A DNA stretch of 64,000 nt from Leptotrichia hofstadii (GTDB lineage Bacteria > Fusobacteriota > Fusobacteriia > Fusobacteriales > Leptotrichiaceae). Shown piece after piece: positions 46,548 to 55,595 of the stretch. Made by a program: the position numbers and the translations under genes. Location of the stretch: the NCBI RefSeq assembly GCF_007990525.1, contig NZ_AP019823.1, positions 310,001-374,000 of the forward strand, written 5' to 3'. Positions within the stretch are counted from its first letter, which is position 1; each line of letters opens with the position of its first letter. The notes beneath the pieces are model-generated. The model did no database searches. It was not told where the DNA came from and was given only the letters and a program-made list of their open reading frames with translations.

Positions 46548-46622
46548 CTTAGAAGAGGATTAGAAGAAAACAGTACTAACTAAGTTAGAGAAAAAACAAA
46601 ATGACATTCAGGAGGAATTGAA

Positions 46623-47726
46623 ATGAAAAAATTAGTAATTTTAGGAACAGCTTTATTAGCTTTAAACGCTGTAGCATCTGAAGTCCAAATTAAAGGTGGA
46701 TATGATTTCTACAGAAAATACAAATCTGGTTCAGACGTTAATGGTTCAGATTTTAGATTAAAACCAGGTCCAGTAGCTGGTTTAGAATACATCGTTGACA
46801 ACCAAGGTGAATTTGAATGGGGAGTAGGTTCAGAATATAAATTCTCTGCTAACTCAGGAAAATTAAAAGATAAAAAAGAAAACACAAAAATTGCAAGAAG
46901 TGTACCTGTATACGCTTTAGGTAAATTCAACTTAATTACAACTAATAGTGGAAATGATGCACTATACGTATTAGGAAGAGCAGGATATAACTTTGCTAAA
47001 GAAGCAAAAGAAGCTAGAAGAGATGACTTGAAAGTATCAGGTGGACCATATGTAGCAGCTGGATTAGGAACAGAGTTCGGACCAGTTTCATTAGAAGCTA
47101 TATATGAAAGATCTAACTTCAAAACTAGAGATACAGTAGCAGGAGACAGAAACAGAGATTATTCTGATTCAGTAGGAGTAAGATTAGGATATAGATTTGG
47201 ACAATTGAAAAATGACAGATCACCTAAAATCATAACTCAAACAGTTACAGTGCCTGTACCAACTCCAGTGCCTGCACCAGCACCAACTCCATCAAGAGAC
47301 ATTGATCAGCCAAATACAGCTATATTACCATTTAGCTGTTCAGTTGATGATAAGAAGTGTGTAATTAGAGGATTTAAAGTGGATGGTAGAGTACCTAATG
47401 AAGGTGAAGCTGCTGACTTAAGAGCTATTGCAGGTGTAATTAACCAATTTGCTGATGGTGGATCAATTGATTTCGTTGGACATACAGATTCAACTGGATC
47501 AGCTGCATACAACCAAAAATTATCAGTAGCCAGAGCACAAAACGTTGCTAAATTGTTGAGAGAATATGGATTGAAAAACACAATTTCTTATGGAACAATC
47601 ACTGGACAAGGAGAAAGCAATCCAGCAGATACTAATGATACTGTTGACGGAAGATACAATAACAGAAGAGTTGAATTATTCTTCCAAAACGTTGATTTCA
47701 GTAACGTAAGATTTATCAACAAATAA
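46623..47726 (+). CDS. OmpA-family outer-membrane protein
   Basis: A 367-residue protein: a signal peptide (about residues 1-19), an N-terminal eight-stranded-type barrel (about 20-195, starting VQIKGGYDFY and ending GVRLGYRFG), a proline-rich hinge of repeated PVP/PAP units (about 210-225), and a C-terminal OmpA domain (about 240-360) with FVGHTDSTG and NQKLSVARA that binds peptidoglycan. It anchors the outer membrane to the wall. Two tandem promoters and AGGAGG suggest high expression. Confidence 0.93.
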   Translation: MKKLVILGTALLALNAVASEVQIKGGYDFYRKYKSGSDVNGSDFRLKPGPVAGLEYIVDNQGEFEWGVGSEYKFSANSGKLKDKKENTKIARSVPVYALGKFNLITTNSGNDALYVLGRAGYNFAKEAKEARRDDLKVSGGPYVAAGLGTEFGPVSLEAIYERSNFKTRDTVAGDRNRDYSDSVGVRLGYRFGQLKNDRSPKIITQTVTVPVPTPVPAPAPTPSRDIDQPNTAILPFSCSVDDKKCVIRGFKVDGRVPNEGEAADLRAIAGVINQFADGGSIDFVGHTDSTGSAAYNQKLSVARAQNVAKLLREYGLKNTISYGTITGQGESNPADTNDTVDGRYNNRRVELFFQNVDFSNVRFINK

Positions 47727-47753
47727 TTGAAATTTAAAATTTTTTATAAATTA

Positions 47754-47782
47754 GGGAGATATTTTTAATATCTCTCTTTTTA
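47754..47782 (+). terminator. ompA terminator
   Basis: GAGATATT / AATATCTC with a T3 loop and a T-rich tail. Confidence 0.8.
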
Positions 47783-47845
47783 TATAATTTTAAAAGACTT
47801 TTAGTTTATCTTTATTAAAAAATTCATAAAAAATCTATATAAACA

Positions 47846-47874
47846 TTGATTTTTAACTTAATAAATGATATTAT
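47846..47874 (+). promoter_or_regulatory. ptsH promoter
   Basis: TTGATT (47846-47851), 17 bases, TATTAT (47869-47874). Confidence 0.6.
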
Positions 47875-47933
47875 TTACGTAAGATTAGCTTTATAGTCAA
47901 AGCTTTGTTGTAAAATTTAATAGGAGCACTAAC

Positions 47934-48242
47934 ATGAAAGGGGGGGCTATGACAGAAATTACTGTGGAAATAAAGAACGAGCAGGGGCTTCATGCCAGAC
48001 CAGCTGGACAGATTGTCAATATCGCAAAAAGGTACAACCTGAAATTGGAAATAGAAAAAATTGGAGAAAATGAAGTTGTTAACGGAAAAAATGTATTTGG
48101 AGTGATGACTCTTGGAGCAGCAAAAGGAGAACAATTAAAACTTAGGGCTGTTTCAGAAAATGGAGAGAACAGCGATGAAGAAAGTAAACTATTGGACGAA
48201 TTAAGACAACTGATTGAAATTGATAAATTTTTTGAAAAATAA
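47934..48242 (+). CDS. ptsH: HPr phosphocarrier protein
   Basis: Carries phosphate from enzyme I to PTS EIIA domains, such as that of the EIICBA at 13 kb. GLHARPA holds the phosphorylated histidine. The regulatory serine of Gram-positive HPr (Ser46) is replaced by asparagine in GKNVFG, so HPr kinase control at that site is not possible. The first ATG (47934) follows TAGGAG; an in-frame ATG at 47949 would give the usual family start but lies only two bases after a run of seven G, so the start is uncertain. The 102-residue form is slightly long for the family. Confidence 0.92.
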   Translation: MKGGAMTEITVEIKNEQGLHARPAGQIVNIAKRYNLKLEIEKIGENEVVNGKNVFGVMTLGAAKGEQLKLRAVSENGENSDEESKLLDELRQLIEIDKFFEK

Positions 48243-48260
48243 TTTTATAAACAAAATATA

Positions 48261-48308
48261 AAGAAGGGAGAAAGAACTAGCTAATATAAGTAGTTCTGGA
48301 GTGCAAAA
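48261..48308 (+). promoter_or_regulatory. rpsA leader hairpin flanked by two ribosome sites
   Basis: GGGAG (48266-48270), then a stem AGAACTA (48273-48279) / TAGTTCT (48291-48297), then GGAG (48298-48301) and ATG 48308. It has the same arrangement as the leader of the second adhesin gene. Confidence 0.5.
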
Positions 48309-50110
48309 TGAACGAAAAAGAATTTGAAGTATTGTTGGAAGATTATTTGCCAGAAGAAAAAAAATCTGGAGATGTAGTGGAAGGAGTGATTACTAGAAAA
48401 GAGCTGGATTTCGGATTTCTTGATTTGAATGCAAAAAAAGAAGGAAGAATTTATGCTAGCGAAGTTAAGGATTTTGAAATAGGAGATAAAATTGAAGTAA
48501 AAGTTTTAAGAGAAGATGAAGACAATATCATTGTTTCAAAATTTTTATTGGATAAGGCAAAAGAACTGGCATCATTTAATGTAGACGACATTGTAACTGG
48601 AGAAATTATAAAGAAAATCAAAGGTGGATACACTGTAAGAATTGGGAAAAATGAAGCATTTCTACCATTTTCACTTGCCAGATTCGACAAAAATAAAGAT
48701 TATACAGGACAAAAATTTAAATTTTTAATAAAGGAAAAAAATAAGAGCAACATAACTGTTTCAAGAAGTGACTTAATAAAAATTGAAGAAGAAAAATATT
48801 TTGAAAAAGTAAATATTGGAGATGTTGTTACTGGTAAAATTAAGGAAGTATTTGATTTTGGTATTATTCTGGACTTGGAAGCAACTAGCGGATTTATCCA
48901 TATATCTGAAATTTCTTGGAATCAAGTGGATAATTTGACTGAAAAATATAAAATTGGTGATGAAATAAGTGCTAAAATTATTGAAAAGGATGCTGAAAAA
49001 AATAGATTGAAATTAAGCATAAAACAATTATCAGAAGATCCTTGGGTTGCATTTGCGGCAAGCCATAATGTAGGAGATGTAGTTGAGGCAGTTGTGAAGG
49101 ATGTACTTGATTTTGGGATAGTTGTAACTGTTGACGGAAATTCTGGATTTGTACATGTTTCAGAGCTGGCTTGGCACAATGGAGCTAAGGAGCTTAAAAA
49201 CTACAAGGAAGGGGATAAATTTTCTGCAAAGATTATTCAAATTGAAGATGAAAAGAAAAATGTCAAGTTAAGTGTAAAACAACTGTTAGAAAATCCTTGG
49301 GATACAGTTAAGGAAAAATACCACATCGGAGATATTATCGAAAAACCAATAACAGAAGTATTTGACTTTGGATTGTTAATTTCGCTGGAAAAAGATATTG
49401 ATGGACTTTTACATGTGTCTGACTTGTCATATAAGAGAGAAACCAATTTAACTTCAAAATATAAGGCAGGAGACGTAATCAAATTTAAAATAGTTGACTT
49501 TAATGACGAAAAAAATAGAATTACTCTAAGTGCTAAAGCGTTGCTTGATGATAGATGGGAAATTCTTGAGGAAACTTATGACTTTGATAATGCATTTAAA
49601 GGAAAGGTCATGAATGTTCAGGATTATGGAATTTTTGTAGAATTGGAAAAAGGGATAGAAGTGTTTGTTCATAAAAATGAATTTTCATGGGACAGAAAAG
49701 AGCATAAGGAATACAAGGTTGGCGATGAAGTGGAATTTAAAGTAATTGTAATTGATAAACTTGCCAAGAAACTTTCTGGAAGTATCAAGCAACTTGAAAA
49801 ATCGCCTTGGAAGGAAGTTACGGAGCAATATAAGAAAGGGAATATTGTAAATACTGAGATTGTGGAAATTCAGGAAAACTTTGTACTTGTTAAATTGACA
49901 GACAGATTTAACGGAATTATACCAAAACGTGAATTGGCAGATGAATTTTTGAAGGATATTTCTGAAAAATTCTCTGTTGGAGATAAAGTTGAGGCTGTAA
50001 TTACAGATATTAATGATAAGAGAAAATCAATTGCGTTATCTGTAAAAAAAGTTCAGGAAATGGAAGAGAAAAAAGAGCTGGATGAACTTATGAAAGTTTA
50101 TGGAGTCTAA
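48308..50110 (+). CDS. rpsA: Ribosomal protein S1
   Basis: A 600-residue protein built of about six to seven S1 RNA-binding repeats of some 75-85 residues; the central ones are obvious, each with a G.V.G.(I/V)..(V/I).DFG start and ending ...K.RI.LS.K.L..DPW. The first repeat (about 17-85) is degenerate, as in S1 proteins that dock on the ribosome. It helps mRNA unfolding at initiation. S1 often represses its own mRNA, and a hairpin sits across this ribosome site. Confidence 0.92.
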   Translation: MNEKEFEVLLEDYLPEEKKSGDVVEGVITRKELDFGFLDLNAKKEGRIYASEVKDFEIGDKIEVKVLREDEDNIIVSKFLLDKAKELASFNVDDIVTGEIIKKIKGGYTVRIGKNEAFLPFSLARFDKNKDYTGQKFKFLIKEKNKSNITVSRSDLIKIEEEKYFEKVNIGDVVTGKIKEVFDFGIILDLEATSGFIHISEISWNQVDNLTEKYKIGDEISAKIIEKDAEKNRLKLSIKQLSEDPWVAFAASHNVGDVVEAVVKDVLDFGIVVTVDGNSGFVHVSELAWHNGAKELKNYKEGDKFSAKIIQIEDEKKNVKLSVKQLLENPWDTVKEKYHIGDIIEKPITEVFDFGLLISLEKDIDGLLHVSDLSYKRETNLTSKYKAGDVIKFKIVDFNDEKNRITLSAKALLDDRWEILEETYDFDNAFKGKVMNVQDYGIFVELEKGIEVFVHKNEFSWDRKEHKEYKVGDEVEFKVIVIDKLAKKLSGSIKQLEKSPWKEVTEQYKKGNIVNTEIVEIQENFVLVKLTDRFNGIIPKRELADEFLKDISEKFSVGDKVEAVITDINDKRKSIALSVKKVQEMEEKKELDELMKVYGV

Positions 50111-50204
50111 TTTTACAAATTCAAAATATAATAAAATTAAGAAAGAATTATAATCTTAGCATTTAAATATATATAATATATATAGTTAATTATAAAAAAT
50201 AAAT

Positions 50205-50233
50205 TTTACATAATTTTAAAAAAGTGCTAAAAT
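50205..50233 (+). promoter_or_regulatory. ilvE promoter
   Basis: TTTACA (50205-50210), 17 bases ending GTGC, TAAAAT (50228-50233). Confidence 0.65.
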
Positions 50234-50279
50234 ATAAAAGTAAATATTAGAATACTGAAATACATGGAGGTAAAATTAG

Positions 50280-51218
50280 ATGGCAAAGACAGAATTTATG
50301 AAATTTGCATATTTCGATAAAGAAATAGTGGAATTTGAAAAAGCAACAGTTAGTATTGCTACACACAGTTTACAATATGGAACAACTTGCTTTGGTGGAA
50401 TCAGAGGATATTACAGAAATGGGAAAGTAGCGATTTTCAGATTGCAAGATCATTATACAAGACTTATGAATGCGTCAAAAATGTTAGGATTTGAATATTT
50501 TATAACTTGGGATGAATTTAAGGATATTGTTACAGAGTTAGTTAAGAAAAACGATGTAAAAGAAGACTTTTATATGCGTCCGTTCGTATTTTGCAAGGAG
50601 CCTAGATTATCGCCTAAAAAAGCAGGATTAGACTTTGATTTGGCAATTTACATGCTGCCGCTTGCAGATTATGTAAGTACAGAAGGTGGACTGAACTTAA
50701 TGAGTTCGACTTATAGAAAATATAATGATTCGGCAATTCCTACGAAAGCGAAAGCAGGAGGTTCATACATTAACTCGTTCCTTGCGACAAGTGACGCTCA
50801 AAGAAACGGATATGATGATGCATTAATGTTTGATGACGCTGGAAACGTGGTAGAAGTGTCAGTTGCAAATATAATACTGGTTTACAGAGGGCAAATAATA
50901 ATCCCTGACACTGGAAACGCGGCTCTTGAAGGGATTACAGTAAGATCGGCATTGGAATTACTGGAACACAATGGATATAAAATAAATCGTGGAAAAATCG
51001 ACAGATCAATGGTATTCACAGCAGACGAACTGCTAGTAACAGGAACAGCAATGAAAATTACTTATGCAGAATCATTGGACAAACGTCCTATTGGGCAGTT
51101 AGACTTTAATGCAAAACCACAAGCAGGTAAATTTCATAAATTGTTAAAATCAGAATATGAAAAAGTAATCAATGGAGAACATGAATTGTCTTCTGAATGG
51201 TTATTTATTGTAGAATAA
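50280..51218 (+). CDS. ilvE: Branched-chain amino acid aminotransferase
   Basis: A 312-residue PLP enzyme of fold type IV that interconverts branched-chain amino acids and their 2-oxo acids. THSLQYGTTCFGGIRGY is the family start; KAKAGGSYINS carries the PLP lysine (about residue 160) and EVSVANIILV and GITVRSALELL follow. No other branched-chain biosynthesis genes are near. ATGGAGG precedes the start. It has its own promoter and a terminator. Confidence 0.94.
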   Translation: MAKTEFMKFAYFDKEIVEFEKATVSIATHSLQYGTTCFGGIRGYYRNGKVAIFRLQDHYTRLMNASKMLGFEYFITWDEFKDIVTELVKKNDVKEDFYMRPFVFCKEPRLSPKKAGLDFDLAIYMLPLADYVSTEGGLNLMSSTYRKYNDSAIPTKAKAGGSYINSFLATSDAQRNGYDDALMFDDAGNVVEVSVANIILVYRGQIIIPDTGNAALEGITVRSALELLEHNGYKINRGKIDRSMVFTADELLVTGTAMKITYAESLDKRPIGQLDFNAKPQAGKFHKLLKSEYEKVINGEHELSSEWLFIVE

Positions 51219-51222
51219 AGGT

Positions 51223-51268
51223 AAGTACACTGGAAATGCTTGAAAAAGGCATTGAAGGTGTACTTTTA
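51223..51268 (+). terminator. ilvE terminator
   Basis: AAGTACAC / GTGTACTT outer stem with inner AATGC / GCATT, then TTTACATT. Confidence 0.75.
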
Positions 51269-51425
51269 CATTATTGGTGGAAATTCTTTTATTATTTTGA
51301 AAAAAAACTTGTATTTAAGATAAATTAGGAGTAAAATATAGTTGAAAGGGAAGAAGGGATAATAGAAGATTATTGAAAATTTATAAATAATATGATTAAA
51401 AATGGAATTTCGATATAATTTTTTA

Positions 51426-51545
51426 CGTTAATTAATTTAATTGAGAGAATCAAGGTGTGACAAGAGATTGAAACTTCTTGGGAAATTAAATAGTAATGTA
51501 AAATTTGGGAAGAGAGATGGTTATTTAAAATCATCTCTCTTTTTG
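51426..51545 (+). ncRNA. Candidate small RNA between ilvE and miaB
   Basis: The 600-base gap holds an orphan terminator (51511-51545) with no gene before it after the ilvE terminator. A TATAAT at 51414-51419 (weak -35) would give a transcript of about 120 nt, and an earlier TTGTAT-17-TAAAAT (51309-51337) one of about 200 nt. Inside, CAAGA / TCTTG can pair. No coding frame with a ribosome site is seen. Confidence 0.3.
51511..51545 (+). terminator. Orphan intrinsic terminator
   Basis: AGAGAGATG (51511-51519) / CATCTCTCT (51532-51540), then TTTT. Confidence 0.8.
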
Positions 51546-51817
51546 GATAAATTTGTTTGGATTTTACTTGAATGGCGAGGTTTAGGTTATCAAGCAAGTA
51601 TTAATTAAAAAAAAGAATAAAAATTTCTTGAAATTCTAAAATAAAAATGATACCATTATGATAAGCAAAAATAAACTTGAAAAATTCAGATTTATACTTG
51701 GATAGTATCGAAATGCTATTTAAGTGGTAAAAAATTATCATATTTAAGCAATTCAAAAACTGTTCGGGAGAAAATCACAGACTTTTAAGAAATAGAACAA
51801 AAATTTGGAGGGAAAAA

Positions 51818-53146
51818 GTGGAAAAGAGAGCAACAATAATAACTTATGGTTGTCAGATGAATGTAAATGAAAGTGCAAAAATGAAACAAATGCTGCAAAC
51901 AATGGGGTACCAGATGACAGAAGATATTGAAAATACGGATTTGGTGTTTTTGAATACTTGTACAGTAAGAGAAGGAGCCGCTGTTAAGGTGTATGGAAAA
52001 CTCGGAGATTTGAAAAGAATAAAGGAAGAAAAAGATGGGAAAATGATTATTGGCGTTACAGGATGCCTTGCTCAGGAAGTAAGGGATGAATTTATTAAAA
52101 AGACTCCTTACGTGGACTTGGTACTTGGAAATCAGAATATAGGAAGAATTCCTGATATTTTAGAAAGAATTGAATCTGGGGAAGAAACACATATTGTCAT
52201 GGTGGATGATGAGGATGAATTGCCAACAAGGGTTGATGCTGACTTTGGGGATGATATTGTAGCTTCAATTTCCATAACTTATGGATGCAATAATTACTGT
52301 ACATTTTGCATAGTTCCCTATGTACGTGGAATGGAGCGTTCTGTACCGCTTAACGAAATAGTTAGCGATGTTGAACAATACACAAAAAAGGGATACAAAG
52401 AAATATTATTTTTAGGACAGAATGTAAATTCGTATGGAAGCGATTTTGCAAATGGGCAGGATAATTTTGCAGAATTATTGGAGGAAAGTGCAAATGTAGA
52501 AGGAGATTTCTGGATAAAATATGTGTCGCCACATCCAAAGGACTTTAGTGATGAAGTAATTGATACAATCGCAAGAAACCCGAAAATAGCAAGAATGCTG
52601 CATCTGCCACTGCAATCCGGTTCTACAAAAATTTTGGATGCAATGAACAGAGGATACACAAAAGAGGAATTTATTGCACTTGCTAAAAAAATTAAGGAGA
52701 AAGTACCTGATATTGGGCTTACAACAGATATTATCGTAGGTTTTCCAGGGGAAACAGATGAAGATTTTCAAGACACGATGGATGTTGTGAATGAAGTTGG
52801 ATTTGAAAATGCGTTTATGTTCATGTATTCAAAGAGAACAGGGACTCCTGCGGCTACGATGGGCGAACAAGTCGATGAGCAAATAAAAAATGAGAGACTG
52901 CAGCAGCTTATGAGATTACAGAATATGAAGGCAAAAGAAGAAAGCCAGAAATATCTTGGAAAAATTGTTAAAGTGCTTGTGGAAGGACCGAGCAGAAAAA
53001 ATCCTGAAATGTTGACAGGAAGAAGTTCTACGCATAAAATAGTTTTATTTAAGAGCGATAGAAAGGATTTGAAAGGGAAATTTGTGAATACAAGAATTTA
53101 TGATGCAAAAACATGGACATTATATGGAGAGTTGGTGGAGGAATAA
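51818..53146 (+). CDS. miaB: tRNA methylthiotransferase MiaB
   Basis: A 442-residue radical SAM enzyme adding a methylthio group to i6A37 of tRNAs. The N-terminal domain has three cluster cysteines (YGCQMN, NTCTVRE, TGCLAQE); the radical SAM cluster is CNNYCTFC (about residue 155); a TRAM domain closes the protein (about 375-440). The start is GTG at 51818 after GGAGGG. rho begins at the base after its stop codon. Confidence 0.95.
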   Translation: MEKRATIITYGCQMNVNESAKMKQMLQTMGYQMTEDIENTDLVFLNTCTVREGAAVKVYGKLGDLKRIKEEKDGKMIIGVTGCLAQEVRDEFIKKTPYVDLVLGNQNIGRIPDILERIESGEETHIVMVDDEDELPTRVDADFGDDIVASISITYGCNNYCTFCIVPYVRGMERSVPLNEIVSDVEQYTKKGYKEILFLGQNVNSYGSDFANGQDNFAELLEESANVEGDFWIKYVSPHPKDFSDEVIDTIARNPKIARMLHLPLQSGSTKILDAMNRGYTKEEFIALAKKIKEKVPDIGLTTDIIVGFPGETDEDFQDTMDVVNEVGFENAFMFMYSKRTGTPAATMGEQVDEQIKNERLQQLMRLQNMKAKEESQKYLGKIVKVLVEGPSRKNPEMLTGRSSTHKIVLFKSDRKDLKGKFVNTRIYDAKTWTLYGELVEE

Positions 53147-54604
53147 ATGAAGACAAAAGAGACAAAGATAGAAGTCGAGATGGGAAAAAATCAGCAAGAG
53201 CAGATTGAACCTGTAAAAAAGAAAAGAGGACGTCCGAAAGCGTCGGAAACAAAGGAAATTTTAGGACTTAGCGAAAATTTAGAAGAAAAAAAACAAATTG
53301 AAAAAGAAGAAGAAACAGAGAAAAAAAATAGTTCAGAAAATTTGAATCTTGAAGAGGAAATGATAAAGGATATTCTTTCACAAAATGTGACAAAACTAAA
53401 GAAAATGGCAAAAGAATATAAAATTGAAAATTTTTCAGGAATGTCAAAACATGAACTTATAAATGCTATTTTGATAAAAAAAGGGGAAGAAAGAGGAAAA
53501 ACTTATGGATTTGGGAAACTGGATGTAATTGGAGATGGAAATTATGGATTTTTGAGAAATACTTCAATTGGTCCTGATGTTTATGTTTCAATGTCACAAA
53601 TAAAAAGATTTTTCCTGAGAAATGAAGACATTGTATTTGGAGAATTAAGAATACCAATTGGTACAGAGAAGAATTATGGAATTTTAAAAGTACTGCTAGT
53701 AAATGGAGATTTGCCTGAAAAATCACTCGAACGTCCATATTTTGACGATTTAGTGCCATCATATCCAGATGAGAAGTTAAATTTGGGAAGCGGAGAAATT
53801 TCTTCAAGAATTATTGACTTAATTTCACCAATTGGAAAGGGTCAGAGAGGGCTTATAGTTGCACCGCCAAAAGCTGGGAAAACTGTACTCCTTTCTACAA
53901 TTGCAAATGATATTATAAAATATAATCCAGAAATTGATGTGTGGATTTTACTAATTGATGAAAGACCGGAAGAAGTTACAGATATTAAGGAAAATGTGAA
54001 GGATGCGGAAGTGTATGCCGCGACTTTTGATGAAGATCCAAGAGTGCATACAGAAGTTACAGAAAATGTGCTTCGAATGGCAAAAAGGCAAGTGGAACGT
54101 GGGAAGAACATTTTAATTTTAATGGACAGCTTAACAAGATTGGCACGTTCGTATAACATAACAATCCCATCAAGTGGAAAATTGATTTCAGGAGGAATTG
54201 ATCCGAATGCCCTTTATTATCCAAAAAGATTTTTAGGTGCCGCAAGAAATATAAAAAATGGCGGGAGCCTTACGATTATTGCAACCGCACTTGTTGAAAC
54301 TGGAAGCAGAATGGATGAAGTAATTTTTGAAGAATTTAAAGGAACTGGAAATATGGAAATTATTTTAAGCCGAACACTTGAACAATTAAGAATATTTCCT
54401 GCAATTGATGTATTAAAGAGTGGCACAAGACGTGAAGAATTATTAATTCCAAGAGAAAATCTGGAAAAAATCTGGAAGTTGCGAAGAGAACTAAGTGAAA
54501 TGTCAGAAGTTGAAGGGATGAGAAACTTAATTGAACTAATAAAGAAATACAAGAATAATGATGAATTGTTGGAAGATTTATATAAAGTAAAAAAAGGAAA
54601 ATAA
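53147..54604 (+). CDS. rho: Transcription termination factor Rho
   Basis: A 485-residue hexameric RNA helicase. Residues about 1-70 form a charged Lys/Glu-rich extension not found in E. coli Rho, followed by a Rho N-terminal helical domain (about 75-110), a cold-shock RNA-binding domain (about 120-190, YGFLRNT) and the RecA-like ATPase core with Walker A PPKAGKT (about 243-249) and Walker B ILILMDSLTRLAR. ATG 53147 follows the miaB stop directly, so translation is coupled; GGTGGAGG lies within the end of miaB. Confidence 0.95.
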   Translation: MKTKETKIEVEMGKNQQEQIEPVKKKRGRPKASETKEILGLSENLEEKKQIEKEEETEKKNSSENLNLEEEMIKDILSQNVTKLKKMAKEYKIENFSGMSKHELINAILIKKGEERGKTYGFGKLDVIGDGNYGFLRNTSIGPDVYVSMSQIKRFFLRNEDIVFGELRIPIGTEKNYGILKVLLVNGDLPEKSLERPYFDDLVPSYPDEKLNLGSGEISSRIIDLISPIGKGQRGLIVAPPKAGKTVLLSTIANDIIKYNPEIDVWILLIDERPEEVTDIKENVKDAEVYAATFDEDPRVHTEVTENVLRMAKRQVERGKNILILMDSLTRLARSYNITIPSSGKLISGGIDPNALYYPKRFLGAARNIKNGGSLTIIATALVETGSRMDEVIFEEFKGTGNMEIILSRTLEQLRIFPAIDVLKSGTRREELLIPRENLEKIWKLRRELSEMSEVEGMRNLIELIKKYKNNDELLEDLYKVKKGK

Positions 54605-54628
54605 AAATAAATTATTAAGGAGAAAAAG

Positions 54629-54910
54629 ATGTTTGGAAATGTAAAAAATGAAGCAGGATTGCTGTTTAACAAGGGAAATTTTAAATTGGTAAAGAAAATT
54701 TTGAAAAAAGATGAGAAAATTGCTAAGCACAATCATGAAGATGAGGAAATTGTTTTTACCGTTCTAAAAGGAAAAATGGAAATGTACCTGAATGAAACTG
54801 AAAAACATGTTTTAGTACCAGGAGATATTTTACATTTTGACGGAATAAACTTTATTAATGGAAGTGCTTTGGAAGATTCTGAAGTTAGTGTAACATTGAT
54901 AAAAAAATAA
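54629..54910 (+). CDS. Small cupin-domain protein
   Basis: A 93-residue single-domain cupin. The first metal motif region is KHNHEDEEIVFTVLKGKME (about residues 33-51) with two His and a Glu; the second cupin motif PGDILHFDG follows at about 70. Function unknown; such proteins often bind a metal and a small ligand. It is 24 bases after rho with AAGGAG before the ATG, and a terminator follows. Confidence 0.82.
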   Translation: MFGNVKNEAGLLFNKGNFKLVKKILKKDEKIAKHNHEDEEIVFTVLKGKMEMYLNETEKHVLVPGDILHFDGINFINGSALEDSEVSVTLIKK

Positions 54911-54919
54911 TTATATAAT

Positions 54920-54947
54920 GAGGGTATAATTTTTTATGCCCTTATTT
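54920..54947 (+). terminator. Terminator after the rho-cupin operon
   Basis: GGGTATAA / TTATGCCC with a short T loop, then TTATTT. Confidence 0.6.
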
Positions 54948-55029
54948 AGTTGAAATATACTAAAAATAATGGAAAAATGGTATTTTAGTAAAAAAAATCA
55001 AGAAAAATTGAAATTATCAGAAAAAAGTG

Positions 55030-55058
55030 TTGACATTCATTCTGATTTATGATATTAT
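55030..55058 (+). promoter_or_regulatory. tRNA cluster promoter
   Basis: TTGACA (55030-55035), 17 bases, TATTAT (55053-55058). Confidence 0.75.
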
Positions 55059-55104
55059 ATTTCTTGTCTGAGAGTATTTGAAAAATTGAAGATATTCTTT
55101 AGAA

Positions 55105-55181
55105 CGGTGTATAGCGCAGCTCGGTAGCGCACCTGCCTTGGGAGCAGGGGGTCGTAGGTTCAAATCCTACTACACCGACCA
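55105..55181 (+). tRNA. tRNA-Pro (TGG)
   Basis: 77-base cloverleaf with encoded CCA: acceptor CGGTGTA / TACACCG, anticodon loop CTTGGGA, T-loop GGTTCAAATCC. Confidence 0.95.
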
Positions 55182-55192
55182 TTATAGATTTT

Positions 55193-55268
55193 GCGGGAGT
55201 AGCTCAGTTGGTAGAGCGTCAGCCTTCCAAGCTGAATGTCGCGAGTTCGACCCTCGTCTCCCGCTCCA
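55193..55268 (+). tRNA. tRNA-Gly (TCC)
   Basis: 76-base cloverleaf with encoded CCA: acceptor GCGGGAG / CTCCCGC, anticodon loop CTTCCAA. Confidence 0.95.
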
Positions 55269-55303
55269 TTTTATTTATAAGAACAATTTGGTTATAAATA
55301 TAT

Positions 55304-55380
55304 GGTGACCGTAGTTCAGTTGGTAGAGCGCCAGTTTGTGGCACTGGTTGTCGCGGGTTCAAGTCCCGTCGGTCACCCCA
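55304..55380 (+). tRNA. tRNA-His (GTG)
   Basis: Cloverleaf with encoded CCA and anticodon loop TTGTGGC. The extra 5' G (G-1) typical of tRNA-His pairs with C73 (GGTGACC / GGTCACC). Confidence 0.94.
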
Positions 55381-55387
55381 TAACTGC

Positions 55388-55463
55388 GAGCCATTAGCTC
55401 AGTCGGTAGAGCACTTGACTTTTAATCAAGGTGTCACTGGTTCGATCCCAGTATGGCTCACCA
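55388..55463 (+). tRNA. tRNA-Lys (TTT)
   Basis: 76-base cloverleaf with encoded CCA: acceptor GAGCCAT / ATGGCTC, anticodon loop CTTTTAA. Confidence 0.95.
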
Positions 55464-55487
55464 CTATGATAATTAAATAATAGATTT

Positions 55488-55571
55488 GCGAGAGTGGCGA
55501 AATTGGTATACGCACTAGACTTAGGATCTAGCGTCTTCGACATGTGGGTTCGAGTCCCACCTTTCGCACCA
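55488..55571 (+). tRNA. tRNA-Leu (TAG)
   Basis: 84-base class II tRNA with encoded CCA: acceptor GCGAGAG / CTTTCGC (one G-U), anticodon loop CTTAGGA, long variable arm. It is the last of the cluster; the integrated element begins within 25 bases of its end. Confidence 0.95.
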
Positions 55572-55595
55572 TAAAACCCCACATAAAATAGTGGA

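Larger units (their letters stand above)
46264..46622 (+). other. ompA upstream region with palindrome and two promoters
   Basis: After glyS comes a perfect palindrome ATGACTC-AA-GAGTCAT (46345-46360). Two copies of ATCTAAATAG (beginning about 46359 and 46409) bracket partly complementary TGTTTTGTTG and CAACGGATAAAACA arms. Two promoters then follow. No open reading frame is evident. Confidence 0.5.

Noticed and set aside
55394-55582. Minus-strand open frame of 62 codons across two tRNA genes
   Set aside because: It is the antisense shadow of tRNA-Lys and tRNA-Leu, a well-known source of false proteins.
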